A DNA stretch of 64,000 bases from Hysterium pulicare CBS 123377 (Eukaryota; Ascomycota; Dothideomycetes; Hysteriales; Hysteriaceae), in the NCBI GenBank assembly GCA_000467715.1, contig AJFK01000509.1, positions 84,361-148,360 on the forward strand, read 5' to 3'. The stretch's first letter is position 1; the number at the start of each line of letters is the position of its first letter. This document shows, one piece after another, positions 42,768-55,265 of this stretch. The translations under genes were made by a program, and so were the position numbers. The notes below the pieces were generated by a model. It was given only the letters and a program-made list of their open reading frames with translations. It was not told the DNA's origin and ran no database searches.

Positions 42768-45334
42768 TTATCTTTTGACGGCCAACCAGTCGTTGGTTTC
42801 ATGCCACATCTGCTTATCCTTGATCAGATCACCGGAAGATTTGACGCCGGCATATACCTAGTCATGCAGTCAGCAAGCTGTATGAATGAAACATGAGGCC
42901 TTCCGGTTTGAAACTTACAGCATCCCACAATTTGAACGCGACTTCCAAATCGGAGATCAGATCTTGACACTGCGGGAAGTAGCGAGAGGATGCCGTCTCC
43001 TTGACCGTAGCCTTCGCTTCCTTGGAGGTTGGGTCAGGTTGAACAAGTAGTTCATCCAGGTAAGATTTGACGGCAATTCCAAGAGCGCATGTATTTGGCA
43101 GGAGGAATGGCAATCTGTGACAAGATCAGTAAAGTCATGCTTTTGAAATGGTCATAGATGTATCTTACTGCATGCCCAATTGATAGGGGTCTTGCAAATC
43201 ACGCTTCGCATCACCATTCAGCAGAAGCGCTGTCAAGCTCACTTCAGCGACATCGCGTAGACTGCTACGCACAACATTCACCATCGAGTGGTATGCCAAC
43301 AAATGCCTGCTGAGCGGGCCAGTAAAGCCAATGGGCTTGTGATTGAGATTGCCAAGGCAGGCTACGCGCGAGACCAGGAGATTGTTCCTGCGATCGGTTT
43401 CTAAAATGCGTCAATTAGAGTTTACTCGTCAAAGCACTTCATTTATTCGGTACTTACCTGATCCGCGCATCGGAGCTCCGCCATAAGTATTGAACATATT
43501 TTGCGAGTTGAGAAGGCCAAGGCGGATCATTTCGACCGCTAGAAGGGCTGATTCCTCGAGTTGGGAATGTCCATGGAGTGCCGCCATAGTCGTCGCAAGG
43601 ACCTCACCCCACGGAGTCAGCTTGTGATTCACGTCAACATACTCGCGCAAAGCGAGGAATCGCCAAACTGAATTGCATAAGATCTCGTTGTTTGTCGATA
43701 GCGTCTGGGAGAGTCAGCGCATGATCCCATAAGGAGTTACCGGCTTGCACCAACATTCTTTGGATCCCTGGCAATCATTGTTTTAGCAGCAAATTTAGGG
43801 TCTTTGAGGCATGTAATAGCTGCACCAAGCATTCCTCCCTAGTACGATATTAGCTTCGGCCAAAGCAAAGGAGAAAGTTTCGAACCTGAGCCTTAGCAAA
43901 TGCATCCTTGAAGCTATCCTCTTTCACGTGCCACTTCTCCACTAACGGACGAGGATCATTCAGGTCTCTCATGCTAATGCTGCTCGTGTAGGGCTTTCCC
44001 TGTCCATCATTAAACCAGCATTTCAAGGTCATGTCCTTGTGCTGATAGAAGCGGTGGAGAGGATGTGATAGTAAAGCGATGGCTGAGGTTCTTAGTGGAG
44101 TAAGCTTGGAGCTCACAAGCTTCTTGTACTCTTCCGAGTCACCACCGTCCAAGGGCTGGATCTCTATTATTTCGCCAGAAGTGCGCCAATTGAGAACGCG
44201 AGGGCCGACTATGCCTTTGGACAAGTAATAGTATATCTCATCCGGTAGGCGCTGCGCAATGAACTCATGGACATCATTGGGGGCATGTATCTGGTCCAAC
44301 GGTTCCACCTTACCTTGAATGGTGAGAACAGGATGATGCTTGACGGCAAGCCGGGCCTTTTTATATTTATCCAGATAGTTTATCGCTCGGAATTTTGGGT
44401 CATCCTGATAGTGTTGACAGACGGTGAAACCGCTGCGACCTGTAGTCATAATAGCTTCGATGGCGCCGAGTGGTTTGAGCACCTTCGACCTTGATGCTCC
44501 TTCTAGGTGAGGGAGAGTCGGGAGGAAGTATGTTCCTGCCAGTATGCAAGCATCAACGAACATATCTTCAGAGATGTCACCGTTTCCGGCAAACCTCTTC
44601 AGATCTGCAAGGCACTTCTCACGCTTGATACATTTCATTTCCCCATTCTCCAAGTCCCAAGCTGTAATGAATTTGTCGCAATCGAAAAGGAGGAGTTCAG
44701 AAGATCCAGCAATAGCTTGGATCTGCCCGCGGCAGTGTTTCTCAAGGTACGCTAGCTTTAAGCAAGTCAGCCATAAGTTGTATATTATTTGCAAAGTGTT
44801 CGCTACCTGTGCCCACGCGCTATAAGGAGCAACCTGGAATGAAATCTTGAGGGTGTTCAATGTCGATTGGAGAGCGCGAAACAGGTCCTCTGGTTTGACG
44901 GAATCTAGTTATAAATCAGTTATACTGAAGTATCTGAAGGAATTGGTTATTCCCATACTTGACTCGCCAAACTTAGCAACAGCTTGGTCCGCTTCATGAT
45001 GGTTGTAAAGCTCCCAAGCAGTCCCATTTATTTCTGCAGCCTCGCGAGACTGGCGAAAAGCATCCTCCTCTTTCCCGAAATTCAAGCCGCTGAATATAAA
45101 GAGCGGAGTGATTTTATACGCCCTAAACTTCTCAATATCCGATTCAATGTGATGCCTCATACCGAGAGGAAGACCGCCGAGGGCTGGCAGCAGTGGCTCT
45201 TTCCATTGTGGATGGTTCAGGATGCGGGTATTGATATAGTCAGCAGCTTCGATAGCCACTGTGCAACCGCCCAGTTCCTCCAAACTCGATGTCTCCCCAA
45301 GGTTGTTGTTCCAGCTCTCAAAGTCTCGAATCAT
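42768..45334 (-). CDS. MKT1: Mkt1-like XPG/FEN1-family post-transcriptional regulator
   Basis: Mkt1 acts with Pbp1 in translation and mRNA regulation and has a nuclease-like fold. Eight exons: 45334-44959, 44904-44807, 44755-43886, 43838-43755, 43704-43458, 43400-43169, 43114-42919 and 42857-42768; 730 aa. The N-terminal XPG-like region is clear: SSLEELGGCTVAIEAADYIN, PLLPALGGLPLG and PLFIFSGLNFGKEEDAF. Across introns come KPEDLFRALQ, FQVAPYSAWAQ/LAYLEK and AIAGSSELLLFDCDKFITAW. The C-terminal half holds the Mkt1-specific regions (PWGEVLATTMAAL, GFTGPLSRHLLAYHSMVNVV). The donor of the fourth intron (GTTGGT at 43754) is weak but the only phase-0 choice. The 51-nt second intron is free of stops and in frame, so it could also be retained. 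It is divergent from the 2OG oxygenase gene. Confidence 0.92.
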
Positions 45335-45870
45335 TGCGAAGGGTAGGGCTCAAGGAGCGCAGGAAAACACAGCCTGGAGGGAAATGTGAGTGAGAAAATT
45401 CGAAGGTGAAGGAGGGCCTTAGAGTCAGTTATACCGGCTCAAGGGTTCTGAGAGCTTGCATGGGCTGTTGAGAGACTGCCCAATGACTGAATGGCTTGGT
45501 GTTCGGAAACTCACAGCATTTCCAGAGGTTGAGCTTCACTTTGTGTCTTGGCGCGTTGCGAGGGTTCTGTGGCTGGTGTGTGGGTGTGGCTGGTGTGGCG
45601 CCCGCCGGAAGCTACTGTTCATCCTTCCGCCGATTAGGAGACCTGAGATAAACTACACACCAACGCTCATTCGGATCCTAGCTGAGTCCAAAGGGATTTT
45701 ATACATCTCGTCCTTGTAGCTGGCACTGACGAAAGCCCGGGAGTCTATTTCAAAAGCTCGATATTAGCGCATCTGACGCCAGCACTGAATCCTTATCGGA
45801 TATCTTCGGTTCTTTCTTTGACTCCTTTCCCTTTTCCTTCTCCTTTTCCTTTTAATTCTATATTCTCATT
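45335..45870. promoter_or_regulatory. Divergent promoter region, pyrimidine-rich before oxygenase ATG
   Basis: A 536-base interval between the MKT1 and oxygenase starts. Bases about 45810-45855 form a CT-rich tract (CTTTCCCTTTTCCTTCTCC type) just upstream of the oxygenase ATG, a common fungal core-promoter and transcription-start context. Confidence 0.5.
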
Positions 45871-47315
45871 ATGCCTCACTCAGAAAGCAACGAAGCTGCT
45901 ATTCCTGTCATAGACATCTCTTCTCCCTCTCCAGATGTTGCGCAGAAGATCCTCCGAGCGGCATCCACTTTTGGTTTCCTCTTTATCAAGAATGATGGAA
46001 TTGATATACCTCCAAAAGACATCCAATCAATGTTTGATTTAGTAAGACTCATAATGAGGTAGCAGTATTGTGCAGTATGCCTAACTTCTATCAAAGTCTC
46101 GTACATTTTTCAACTCCCCAACAGAGGTAAAGGAAGAATGCTCCATTCATACGGCTAAGTCAGGGAAGAATCATGGGTATTTATCAATGCATACCGAAAC
46201 TCTTGACCCAGCGAAGCAGAAGGTATAGTGCACCTTTATTATGCCTCCCCAATCCAAAACAGATGCTGATCTAATATCAGCAAGGAGACTTCAAAGAGTG
46301 AGCGAGTGTTTTTCTAACTCGTTCACACCTGTCGCGCTCCTAGTCATCAGCAACTGAGCATCAGAACCAGGGGCTTCAACATAGGCGAATTCGTCAATGG
46401 AAAAGCAAATCAGCCCCTCCCAGCACCTCTCGCCGCAGAAGAATCCCGCATCGACCGTTTCCAGAGTCAATGCCATACCCTCTGCAACAAAATCCTTCAA
46501 CTCGTTGCCACAGCTCTCGATATCCCCGGATCTGAAGGCGGAAAGGACTGGTTTTCGCACCGCCATGATCAGAGCAGAGGACCATCTGGAAGCATATTTC
46601 GTTTGCTTTATGTACGTTCACTGTGATTCTCTTGTACTGCTTAACTAAAAAGGCACTATTTTTTGTTCACTTCATCAGCCACTATACTTACGCCAGAGTT
46701 CTGACTCCCAAATTCACTACACGCTAATTACCTACCTTCCAGTACCCATCCATCTCCATCCCAGAAGGAGAAACAGACATCCGAGCCGGCGCCCATTCCG
46801 ACTACGGCAGGTAAGTTCAATTCAACAGCCACCAGCAGCCTCGAGTAAAGGGCATCCAACACCCCGGCTTATTCAAACCCAGCATAACCCTCCTCTTCCA
46901 GCTCCCCGGCCAACCGGGCCTCGAAATCCTCACCCCCTCCAACACCTGGTCCCCCATCCCCATAAACCCGACCTCCCTCCCCACACCCCCGATCCTCGTA
47001 AACATAGGCGACCTTCTCTCCTACTGGACAAAGGGGCTTTTAAAATCAACCGTCCATCGCGTCATCTTCCCTTCCCATGGACAGGGAGCTAGCATGAGCG
47101 AAGAGAGATACTCCATCGTGTATTTCTGCCATCCGCTCGACGAAGCTGCATTAGAACCCGTGCCTAGTAAGATGGTGAGCGGGTTCAGGAGTAAAGAAGG
47201 AGAAATGCAGAAATTGAAGGTCGGGTATGGGGGTGGGGCGGGGGAGGCTGTTTTGAGTGCTAAGGAGCATTTGGATAGGAGGTTAGCTGCTACATACGGT
47301 GGCTTAAAAGACTAA
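45871..47315 (+). CDS. 2-oxoglutarate/Fe(II) dioxygenase, isopenicillin-N-synthase-like
   Basis: Non-haem iron oxygenase of the DIOX_N/2OG-FeII_Oxy type. Six exons: 45871-46041, 46097-46222, 46281-46297, 46371-46611, 46743-46810 and 46883-47315; 351 aa. The N-terminal domain has IPVIDISSPSPDVAQKILRA and FGFLFIKNDGI. The double-stranded beta-helix has the metal triad His203-x-Asp205 (AGAHSDYGS) and His266 (STVHRVIFP), and Arg283 of RYS binds 2-oxoglutarate. The third exon is only 17 nt, yet supplies QGDFKE, needed to join the frames and to match the family DFKE..N.GEF region. Substrate unknown; fungal members act in secondary metabolism or on hydroxylated acids. It is not part of a visible metabolic cluster. 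Confidence 0.9.
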
Positions 47316-48193
47316 CAGAGATCAAAAAGACAAGAACCTTTTTTTGTGGTAGGGGCTAAGCTTTGCGAGATTCACAACTTTATTGTTTGCAGTGCGTGAG
47401 ATTGGTCGGAATACGGGTCCGGGGGCACACTCTTGGCAGGCACGTATCCACGCCTAGTATCTCATTTTTGTATTTTGATATTTCGAGTCGTAGGTGATGA
47501 GGTACTTGGCGCATCATTGATCCAATTCTTATCATCATCTAACAATATCAAGCCGAAGTCGGCGAGTATACCGTTGAAGGATCTTCGTTTTTCTCTCCTT
47601 ATCGTCACGGTGCATGATAGCTTCAATGTCTCGATATCTGCTCTGGCTTCTCGAGTGGGAATGCATTAGTCTAGTCGCCTTGAGGATCTACCACATAGCT
47701 CATCGGAGTGTCAAAGCATTGTACTTGTCTGGAATTGGGGCCTAGAAGGGGGAATCACGACTCCCTTCACCGTTTCTAAAGACATGGGCCATGGAGGAAT
47801 GAGGATGTCGAGGTATTATCACATCAGCCTAGCTCGGTGACTTGAAGTAATGGGATAAGCGCGTTTAAGTAATTATAGATAAGAGCAGGGGCAGGACCAC
47901 CATTTAGGCCCGCACGAAGTTCAGAAGTCGCGGTAGGTCAATACAGTGTAGTCGTTAGATCAAGCATTAGGATTTTCTGAAGAGTCGTAGGAATAAAAAA
48001 TTGAGCACTGACTTGTAGAAGTCCTTTTGTATGTAGAAGTGGTGAATTTCTCGTGTATATGATTATTGAATTTCTAATCTCTGGATCTAAGGTATAACTA
48101 TAAGATGGGGGTATCTTCCTCGCTCTAGCAACATACCACTCACAAAGTTGCATATACACACACAACATCATGCAAGGGACACAACTACAATCC
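47316..48193. other. Convergent intergenic region
   Basis: Between the oxygenase and DPB11 stops. No gene, RNA or repeat recognised. Confidence 0.5.
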
Positions 48194-50988
48194 TCATAAT
48201 TTCCTTCTCCTTCCAACCCTCCCCGCTAGCCCCTCACTCACGACATCCTTGACAAGACCAATCGGTCCCACAACCCCCAACACTTCCTCAACCTTTCCAC
48301 CCATCTGCCTAATCATCCTCTCCCTCGCCGCCTGTACTTCCGGTCCTTCATAAAGTAAAGACTGCGAGGGTTGATACTCTACAAGAGGGGACTTGCCTCT
48401 CCCCTCTGCATTCCCTTCCAAGTCAAAACTTTGTCCGGCCTTTGCATTCTGCATCTCATCGAGGGAATTCGTCCGCGAGGCAGCAGTCGATGGATCCGAC
48501 ATCCCTGACGTTGCTCTTCCAAGCCGATTACGACGTCGATATCGAGGGTTGTCGGGCAGCGCTGCGCCCAATACGGCTGCCGAAGCAGCTTTCTTCCGTG
48601 CGAGGAGGTCGGCGATAGTTGTGTTAAGGGATTCTTGGTGGGACTCGGACTCGGGTGGGATGACGGAATCGGGTGTTGGACGATTCTCTGGCGCGTGTGA
48701 CGTGGAACGTGATTTAGAGGAGGCATCAGAGCCGGTGTCTGTTGTGTTTGAATTGGAGTTGGACTGGAGCGATGTGGTTGATGGGCGGCGAGGAGAATTT
48801 ACTTCTGGCGCGAGTTCTTGAAGAGGTGTAGATGTGGATGCATGTGCGGATGTCGATGTCGATGCAGGTTCGGATTGATCGAACGAGATAGGTGTTTCGT
48901 TTTCGTCAAAGGAGTTGGGAGTTGGGTCATTTGAGAGTACCAAGTCCAATGTGTTTGCACGTTTGTTCTCATTTCTAACTTTTGGCAATGTCTTTCCCAG
49001 CTTCCGATGTGCAGCAGGCTTCTGCTGTTGGTTATGCTTCATTAGCTTTGCGCTGTCCTCTTCTGATAGGCGTGCTGTCGGGACTTCAGTGAATTCTTTT
49101 GTCGCTCTGGGAGCCCCGCGAGCTTTGATCTTGTTTATGAGATAATCGTCAAAAGGCTGCAATTCACCTGTTCTTAGGCAGTCCCAGAGCCAGTTCGAGG
49201 ACACTGCTGGAATGTTTCGCTCTGTGACATATTGCACCTTCTCCGCATTGGGCGTTCTGGTATTGCATACCAAGACCGATGTTGTGGGCGTTAAGTATTC
49301 GTCGTAGCTAGCACCTATATTGTGTCAACCACAAAACTTTCTAAAAATGAAAATAACTCTTACCCATTAGTTTTACGGCTTTGGAGACTTGCAGTAACTC
49401 GATGCCTGCGAATGACGTTGTGCTAATGATCAGACCACTGAACCCTATCACTAATCAGCTGGTGGACCGAACGCGGGGTCTCACGACATACCATCAATCG
49501 TAAATTTTCTAAATGGTTGACCGAGAGTATACCCCGAGGCTTCTACGAGGGTTTTCCCGTGTAGACATTTCTCGACCCACCAATTTGTGACTTTGCTTAG
49601 CCTTCCCGAGGGTTCCGGTAGCGTCGGTAGGTCGGCCAAGGGCACATCATGCGGAAGGACGACGAAACCTTGTTGGAGATCATCAAGCAAAGTGTCTTCG
49701 AGCTCTGCAGCGACCCGGATCACCTCGGCTCCATTGTTCGACAGATGCTCACGCAAAATACCAGACTGAAATGTGAGACAAATACTGACAAAGGGTTAGA
49801 GGGCCACAAACCTTGACGTTATCAAAACCATGAACATAGACAACCCGTCCTTTGAAAATTCCTTCACATCTTTTTACAAGAAGGCTACGTGTTCGTGGTG
49901 GCTGATTGCCGGGCGCATCGACTTGGTGTTGTGCTTCGCTTTGATTGGCTTCAGAGATCGTTCTAGTCTCCTGTATCTCTGGATCTGCAGTTTCTATGTT
50001 CACCATGCTCTCATTCTGCCACTCATCGTCGTCGTTCCCATGCCTGATTGATCCTCCGGCAGTTATATCAGCCCATATCGATTCATTTTGGCTTCCCAAC
50101 TTTGAACTTGCCGAACGCCTTAATTTTCGTCGAGGATTTAATTCCGCAGCCGACTTGATCTGTTCGGCATCTCGAGCTCTCTTTCCCAAGACAATGGAGG
50201 TACTCGCATCCTCATTCACAGCCCCTTTACCAAGCTTCTCTCGCGGCAGTCTCGGATCATAAAACTCCTCTTCTAACGCCATCCTGCGCTTCAAGCTATC
50301 CTCAAGCCATTCCAACGCCACGACCTTAATCTTCCAGCTCATCGCATACTGGTATTTCTTGCCTGTAGGGGTCGCTGCAATGAGGTGGGTGACGGACTTG
50401 GTCAAATCGCCGTGGTATTCTGCACCGTTACGACTGATGCGCACTGAAATTTCATGTCTCTGATCGACTGTCCATTTTTAGTACTATACGGCTCTCGTGT
50501 TGAGTAGGATGTACATACGATCATCAAAGCCTGTGACGCAAATCCTCAGGCCTTGAAAAGTAGACATGCGATGTTCTTCAGCCAATGCAGCAACATCTGT
50601 GTCACCTCCTTCCAGCCACGATGAGCGGACAGCTTCTAGCCATTCGGGTGTGACTACCGTTACATCTGGCCGTTCCTTCGCAACGTACTTGTACTTCGGG
50701 GTGTCTATCTTGCCAACAAGGAGGTGTGTAACATCGGAGGTGAGATCGAGTTTGTGAGTTGCGCCCATTTGACAAGCGACTTCCGCCAGTTTGGACTGTG
50801 AAGTCTCTTGTCAGCTTTCGATGATCGGTATTAGACAGGCTTTGACCTTACGCGCTCCTCTGGCGGAATTGCAGTGCAGCATAGTATGACACCGGCAAGG
50901 GGGAATTGGTCATTTCCTAGAGAAACATCAGCGCTGTTACAGTGATATGAAACACTCAATACATACCATGTTCCCCATTGTCAGGCAT
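48194..50988 (-). CDS. DPB11: Dpb11/Rad4(Cut5)/TopBP1 homologue, four BRCT domains
   Basis: Scaffold for replication initiation and the DNA-damage checkpoint, binding phosphorylated partners. Seven exons: 50988-50967, 50916-50852, 50795-50519, 50467-49812, 49765-49492, 49444-49364 and 49314-48194; 831 aa. BRCT1 (about 10-100) has LAGVILCCTAIPPEERSKLA and VTVVTPEWLEAV. BRCT2 (about 108-200) has GLRICVTGFDD and KIKVVALEWLEDS. After a linker with a basic patch (GKRARDAEQ, NPRRKLRRSAS), BRCT3 (about 325-420) has FKGRVVYVHGFDN and VTNWWVEKC. BRCT4 (about 422-525) has FSGLIISTTSFAG and PAVSSNWLWDCL. The roughly 300-residue C-terminal tail is Ser/Thr-rich, as expected for a checkpoint-activating tail. 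The first exon is only 22 nt (MPDNGEH). Confidence 0.93.
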
Positions 50989-52768
50989 TGTTGAGAGGAG
51001 GTCTGGTGGTGATGAAGTCGTGTTTAGCTGTAGGTAGTCGCGTCCTTCGAGATCACCAGTTGGCGCGTCTCGATTGCGGGGACCGTTCACGTGACCCGCC
51101 TAAGATTGGAACAAAGCTTAAACTCTCCTCGCCCAAGCCTTGCGCACGCTCATGGTGTGAAACGAATTCGTCGCCACAACAAGGTACATGTTGCGAAGTG
51201 GTGTCTCCAATCTTAACGGTGACGGCATATCCAGTGTGGACTCAAACCTGTCAGATGAAGGCAAAAAAGGCATCTCCTGGTCAAGATGGAATAATCTCGG
51301 ACAGTTAGGTTTGGCCAGTGACAAAACCCTCATGTTGTCGATCCCCGGACCGTTTCCATCCGCGGAAATGGGGCATGGCCGAATGCAGACCCCCCGTTAC
51401 AGATCATTACGCGATCTGGTCGATATCTCAACGGGAATAATTCGCTTGTTTGATGGTCATGAGTGCTTCCGTCTGCCTCACCCGCCCGGGCGCCATGTGC
51501 CTTGGAAACACTCCTCCTTACCTGGGCCGTGATACCTCTTGCATGCTCCCTACATGAACGCCATCGTCTGACCTGGAACTGACTTGTTGCGGCCCGGAAG
51601 TGAGACGGACTGCAGTCTCTTCTTCTTATCGAGGGCATCTCTCATGTCTCCTGCTTAGTCGGCTGTTGTAGTCAGCCGATGTCACTGTTTGATGTTGAAA
51701 TTGAGAGAGAATTGCCCGACTGGGATGCACCGGTCCGAGACGGCTGGCGGAGCATGACCCCGCGCCAGAGACATAGCCTCCGTTGGATCCAGACCTGACT
51801 CGCATGCTTACGAGGAAGAAATAAGGCCCTGGGGGATTTCATCCGCTAGGCCTGAGAGGCCGAAGAGGCAGACAGGTAGATTGGATACGTGATGCCGAAT
51901 AACCCGAAGCCGGATAGTCGTGATGATTTCAGCTAAGGCCGCTCTCGAAGACGTCGAGGCTGTGGCAGGTAGCGCCCACCAGAAACTTGATCGTGTTGCT
52001 GACATCATGGCGCGCTGCTTGCCCTCATTGACCAAACAGAAGAGGGCCAAAACATCGCATTTAACATCGCATTGCTTGTTAGATAGAATCCCTTCTGGCT
52101 TCTGTCGCCCAGCCGTCCCCATCCATCTCCCGCCGAGGCGATCGACCCCATTTAACTCTCCGCGTCATCCGTCTGGTGCGCGGCGCGAGGCCTTTCACGA
52201 TCGTGCATTCTCTCGCGCTGCTATCCTTGTCTTGCCCTGGATCAAATCGTCCTATTGATCGTCAACGGCCACCTCCATTACATCCTGTTTTAACTGCGGT
52301 GAGCCCTGAAACCTTGTTGTTCAGCCAACGCAGCGCAAAAAGCAGGGCGACTCCGCAACTTCCGCCAACTTGGTGCTTGTCACCCTAGACACCGCTCCAC
52401 ATACAGTACCGTGGCATGTGCTTGCTCCTCTCCTTGAATCTCTGTCATGCTTGCTCATATTTCCTCACGCCATTCCTGTAAGTCGCTGTCTCATTTCCCT
52501 TGCCAGACGTGTGGTATGTATCCCTTTGTCCCGACCGCAAACTGTCGGTTACCCACACTCTCCCTTCCTGAACCATCTACGTGGATGACGGTTGTGCGCC
52601 TGCCCACCAGGAAGCCTGCCCTCATTTGCATATGACCTTTTATTAGTTCTACAAAGCCCTTTGTTGCTGCAGTCCTCCTTCTAGACCATTCACAATTGCT
52701 GGGCTTTCACCATCCGCTTACTGCTTCATGCTCTTCATCTTGACCTACGCTTACCGACTGCCTTCGCC
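50989..52768. other. Divergent intergenic region
   Basis: A 1.8-kb region upstream of both DPB11 and the arrestin gene. Several short overlapping frames, none domain-like. CT-rich sequence precedes the arrestin ATG. Promoters and a long 5' UTR are likely. Confidence 0.5.
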
Positions 52769-55265
52769 ATGACAGAGTATTTGCCCGTATATACCGACAG
52801 AGGACGATTACGTTACATACCTGAGAACATCCATCAGTGTCCTGACCCTCCCGGAAGTCTATTTCGACCCCGGAACCGAAGACCTCACCGAATCCACATT
52901 GCTCACGTTGCACCCGAAATCACCAAAAGCCGACGGCGAACCAGAAGTAAAGCTTCCATCATCGTCGAAAAGCTGGCGGGGCCTCGAGAGAACGCCAAAC
53001 GCTTCCTTCGCTCCTTCATTGCTCCCCCAGATCAACAATTGAATTCGGCCTCAAACAGATCCTCAGTAATCAGCACCAGTGATTCTGTTGCCTCTCCTCC
53101 GGAAAGCAGGAGGTGGTCTTGGGCAGACAGTATGCGGACAAGTCCTCGCAACTCGGTTGTAGGCGGCGTTGCGCAAAGACCACCTTTGATCGAGTCTGTC
53201 CGCACGGATTCGGGACGATCTGGCAAAAGCATGGTGTCGAGTGTACGAAGCCTTCCAGAAGAGCGGCCTATAGCTTCTGGCAATGGTATTAATGTTGGAA
53301 TATCTTTGGCTGAGCCGGTTCTGTTTTTGCAAGGTTTCGAACACACGGAGAATTCTGAGAGGAGTACGGCAATGCTTCGAGGAAGCTTACATTTAAAAGT
53401 CTCCAAGGCTTCGAAAGTCAAGGCGATCACTCTAAAATTTCGGGGCAAAGCAACCACTAAGTGGCCAGAAGGTAGGAATTATTCGATTCCAATGACTGCA
53501 AGTCTAACTGCTCCTATTAGGCATACCTCCTAAGAAGGTCGAGTTTGAGGAAACAGACACTATCATGAGCCACACATGGCCTTTCTTTAACGCTCAATTC
53601 CCGACCGCCGAGGCTGGCACCGGCGCCGATCATGTTGAAGTCCCGAAAGCTCCAGCTTCATCAAATCTTAATATTCCCAAAGGACGTGGATCTTTCGATA
53701 TGTTTGCACGAGACTCCCCCAATTCGTCGTCGACAAATCTCAGTACCAAGGAACAGAAACGACTTTCTCTGCAAGTAAGTCAGTCACGAAGTTTTGGAAA
53801 GGGCGAATCTTCGACGAATGGACCCTCTGTCGCACAGAAAGGATACCGAGTGTTCAACCCAGGGGACTACTTGTACAATTTCGAGCTGCCACTGGATAGT
53901 CACCTACCTGAAACGATTGATGTGGAATTGGGATCTGTAAAATATGAACTTGAAGCAACCATCGAAAGGGCTGGAGCCTTCCGAGCGAATCTTGTCGGCA
54001 CCAAGGACGTTACTCTCATACGTGCACCTGCGGAAGGATCTTTGGAGCAAGTGGAGCCCATTGCCATCAGCCGAAGTTGGGAAGACCAATTGCATTACGA
54101 TATTGTCATCTCTGGAAAATCTTTTCCTCTCGGTGCTCAAGTACCAATTGCCTTTAAACTCACGCCATTGGCCAAAGTTCAGTGTCATAGGATCAAAGTG
54201 TTTGTCACGGAAAACATTGAGTATTTTTGCGCAAATAAACGTGTGCACAGGATGGAGCCAACTCGGAAAGTACAGCTGTTTGAGAAGCGAGCAGACGGGC
54301 CTCCAACAAGCACATTCCCTGGGAGTACGATGAGAATCATATCTGGAGGCGGGGTTCCTTATGACCAACGTGTTGCTGCTGCAAGAGGAGAGCAGGTCCA
54401 GGTGTCCGACCCCGGAAATCTCCTTGGTAATCTCCAAGGTGACACGAACATCGGCCCCACTGAGATGGAATTTAATGTCCAGTTGCCTAGCTGTTACCAT
54501 ATGAAAGAGAAGGAAAAGCAAGCAAAGCTGCATTTTGATACTACCTATCAGAACATTCAGGTGCATCACTGGATAAAAGTAAGTCCTCTCGGGGTTTGAA
54601 CCACTAAATAAACAGTTTGTCTAACACAGAAGAATTAGATTGTAATGCGCCTCTCCAAGCCTGATACAAATGACCCCTCCAAACGGCGACATTTCGAAAT
54701 CTCCATTGACTCGCCATTTCACATTCTGTCCTGCCAGGCAACGCAAGCGAATACTGCCCTTCCGGCTTACTCATCACCCGAGACGGCCAACGATGATACC
54801 AGAATGCCTGAGTGTGGCTGCCCAGGTGCTGCCGTTCGACGTAATTCCCCAACTTCATATGTCCCGACGCTCAACTCGTTGAACCGATCACGGGCAAATA
54901 CTGTAGAGACCATTCCTAGCCCTGCGCTTGCACGCCCACAGCAGGCGCACATTGGAGGACCCATCGACACAAGCGTCCAAAGACCGATTCATCTATTACG
55001 AGCTCCGTCTTTTAACCCCCCAGCTTTCGAAGACGAAGAACCACCACCACCACTAGAAACACCTCCACCTGAGTACGACAGTATTGCTTCACCTACATCG
55101 GGACTAGCAGACTACTTCTCTCGGTTATCAGATGCGTATGACGAAGATAGTGAAGGTGAAATCGGAGGTTCTCGCCGGGTAGAAATTCCTCTTACTCCGG
55201 GGAGCCGTGTGAACAGTAGGAGTATGGATGAACGCAGGACATGGCTGCCAGTCGGACATTCATGA
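52769..55265 (+). CDS. Arrestin-related trafficking adaptor (ART)
   Basis: Adaptor that recruits the Rsp5/Nedd4 ubiquitin ligase to plasma-membrane transporters. Three exons: 52769-53471, 53521-54578 and 54639-55265; 795 aa. A 190-residue Ser/Arg-rich N-terminus (SWADSMRTSPRNSV) precedes the arrestin N domain: LFLQGFEHTENSERSTAMLR, HLKVSKASKVKAITLKFRGK, HTWPFF, GDYLYNFELPLDSHLPETID and VKYELEATIERAG. The arrestin C domain begins near ISRSWEDQLHYDIVISGKSF and includes KVFVTENIEYFC and FNVQLPSCYHMKEKE, ending with VHHWIKIVMRLSK across the last intron. The C-terminal tail is proline-rich with a PPEY ligase-binding motif (TPPPEYDS). An LPVY near the N-terminus is PPxY-like. Which yeast ART it corresponds to is not clear. 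Confidence 0.9.
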
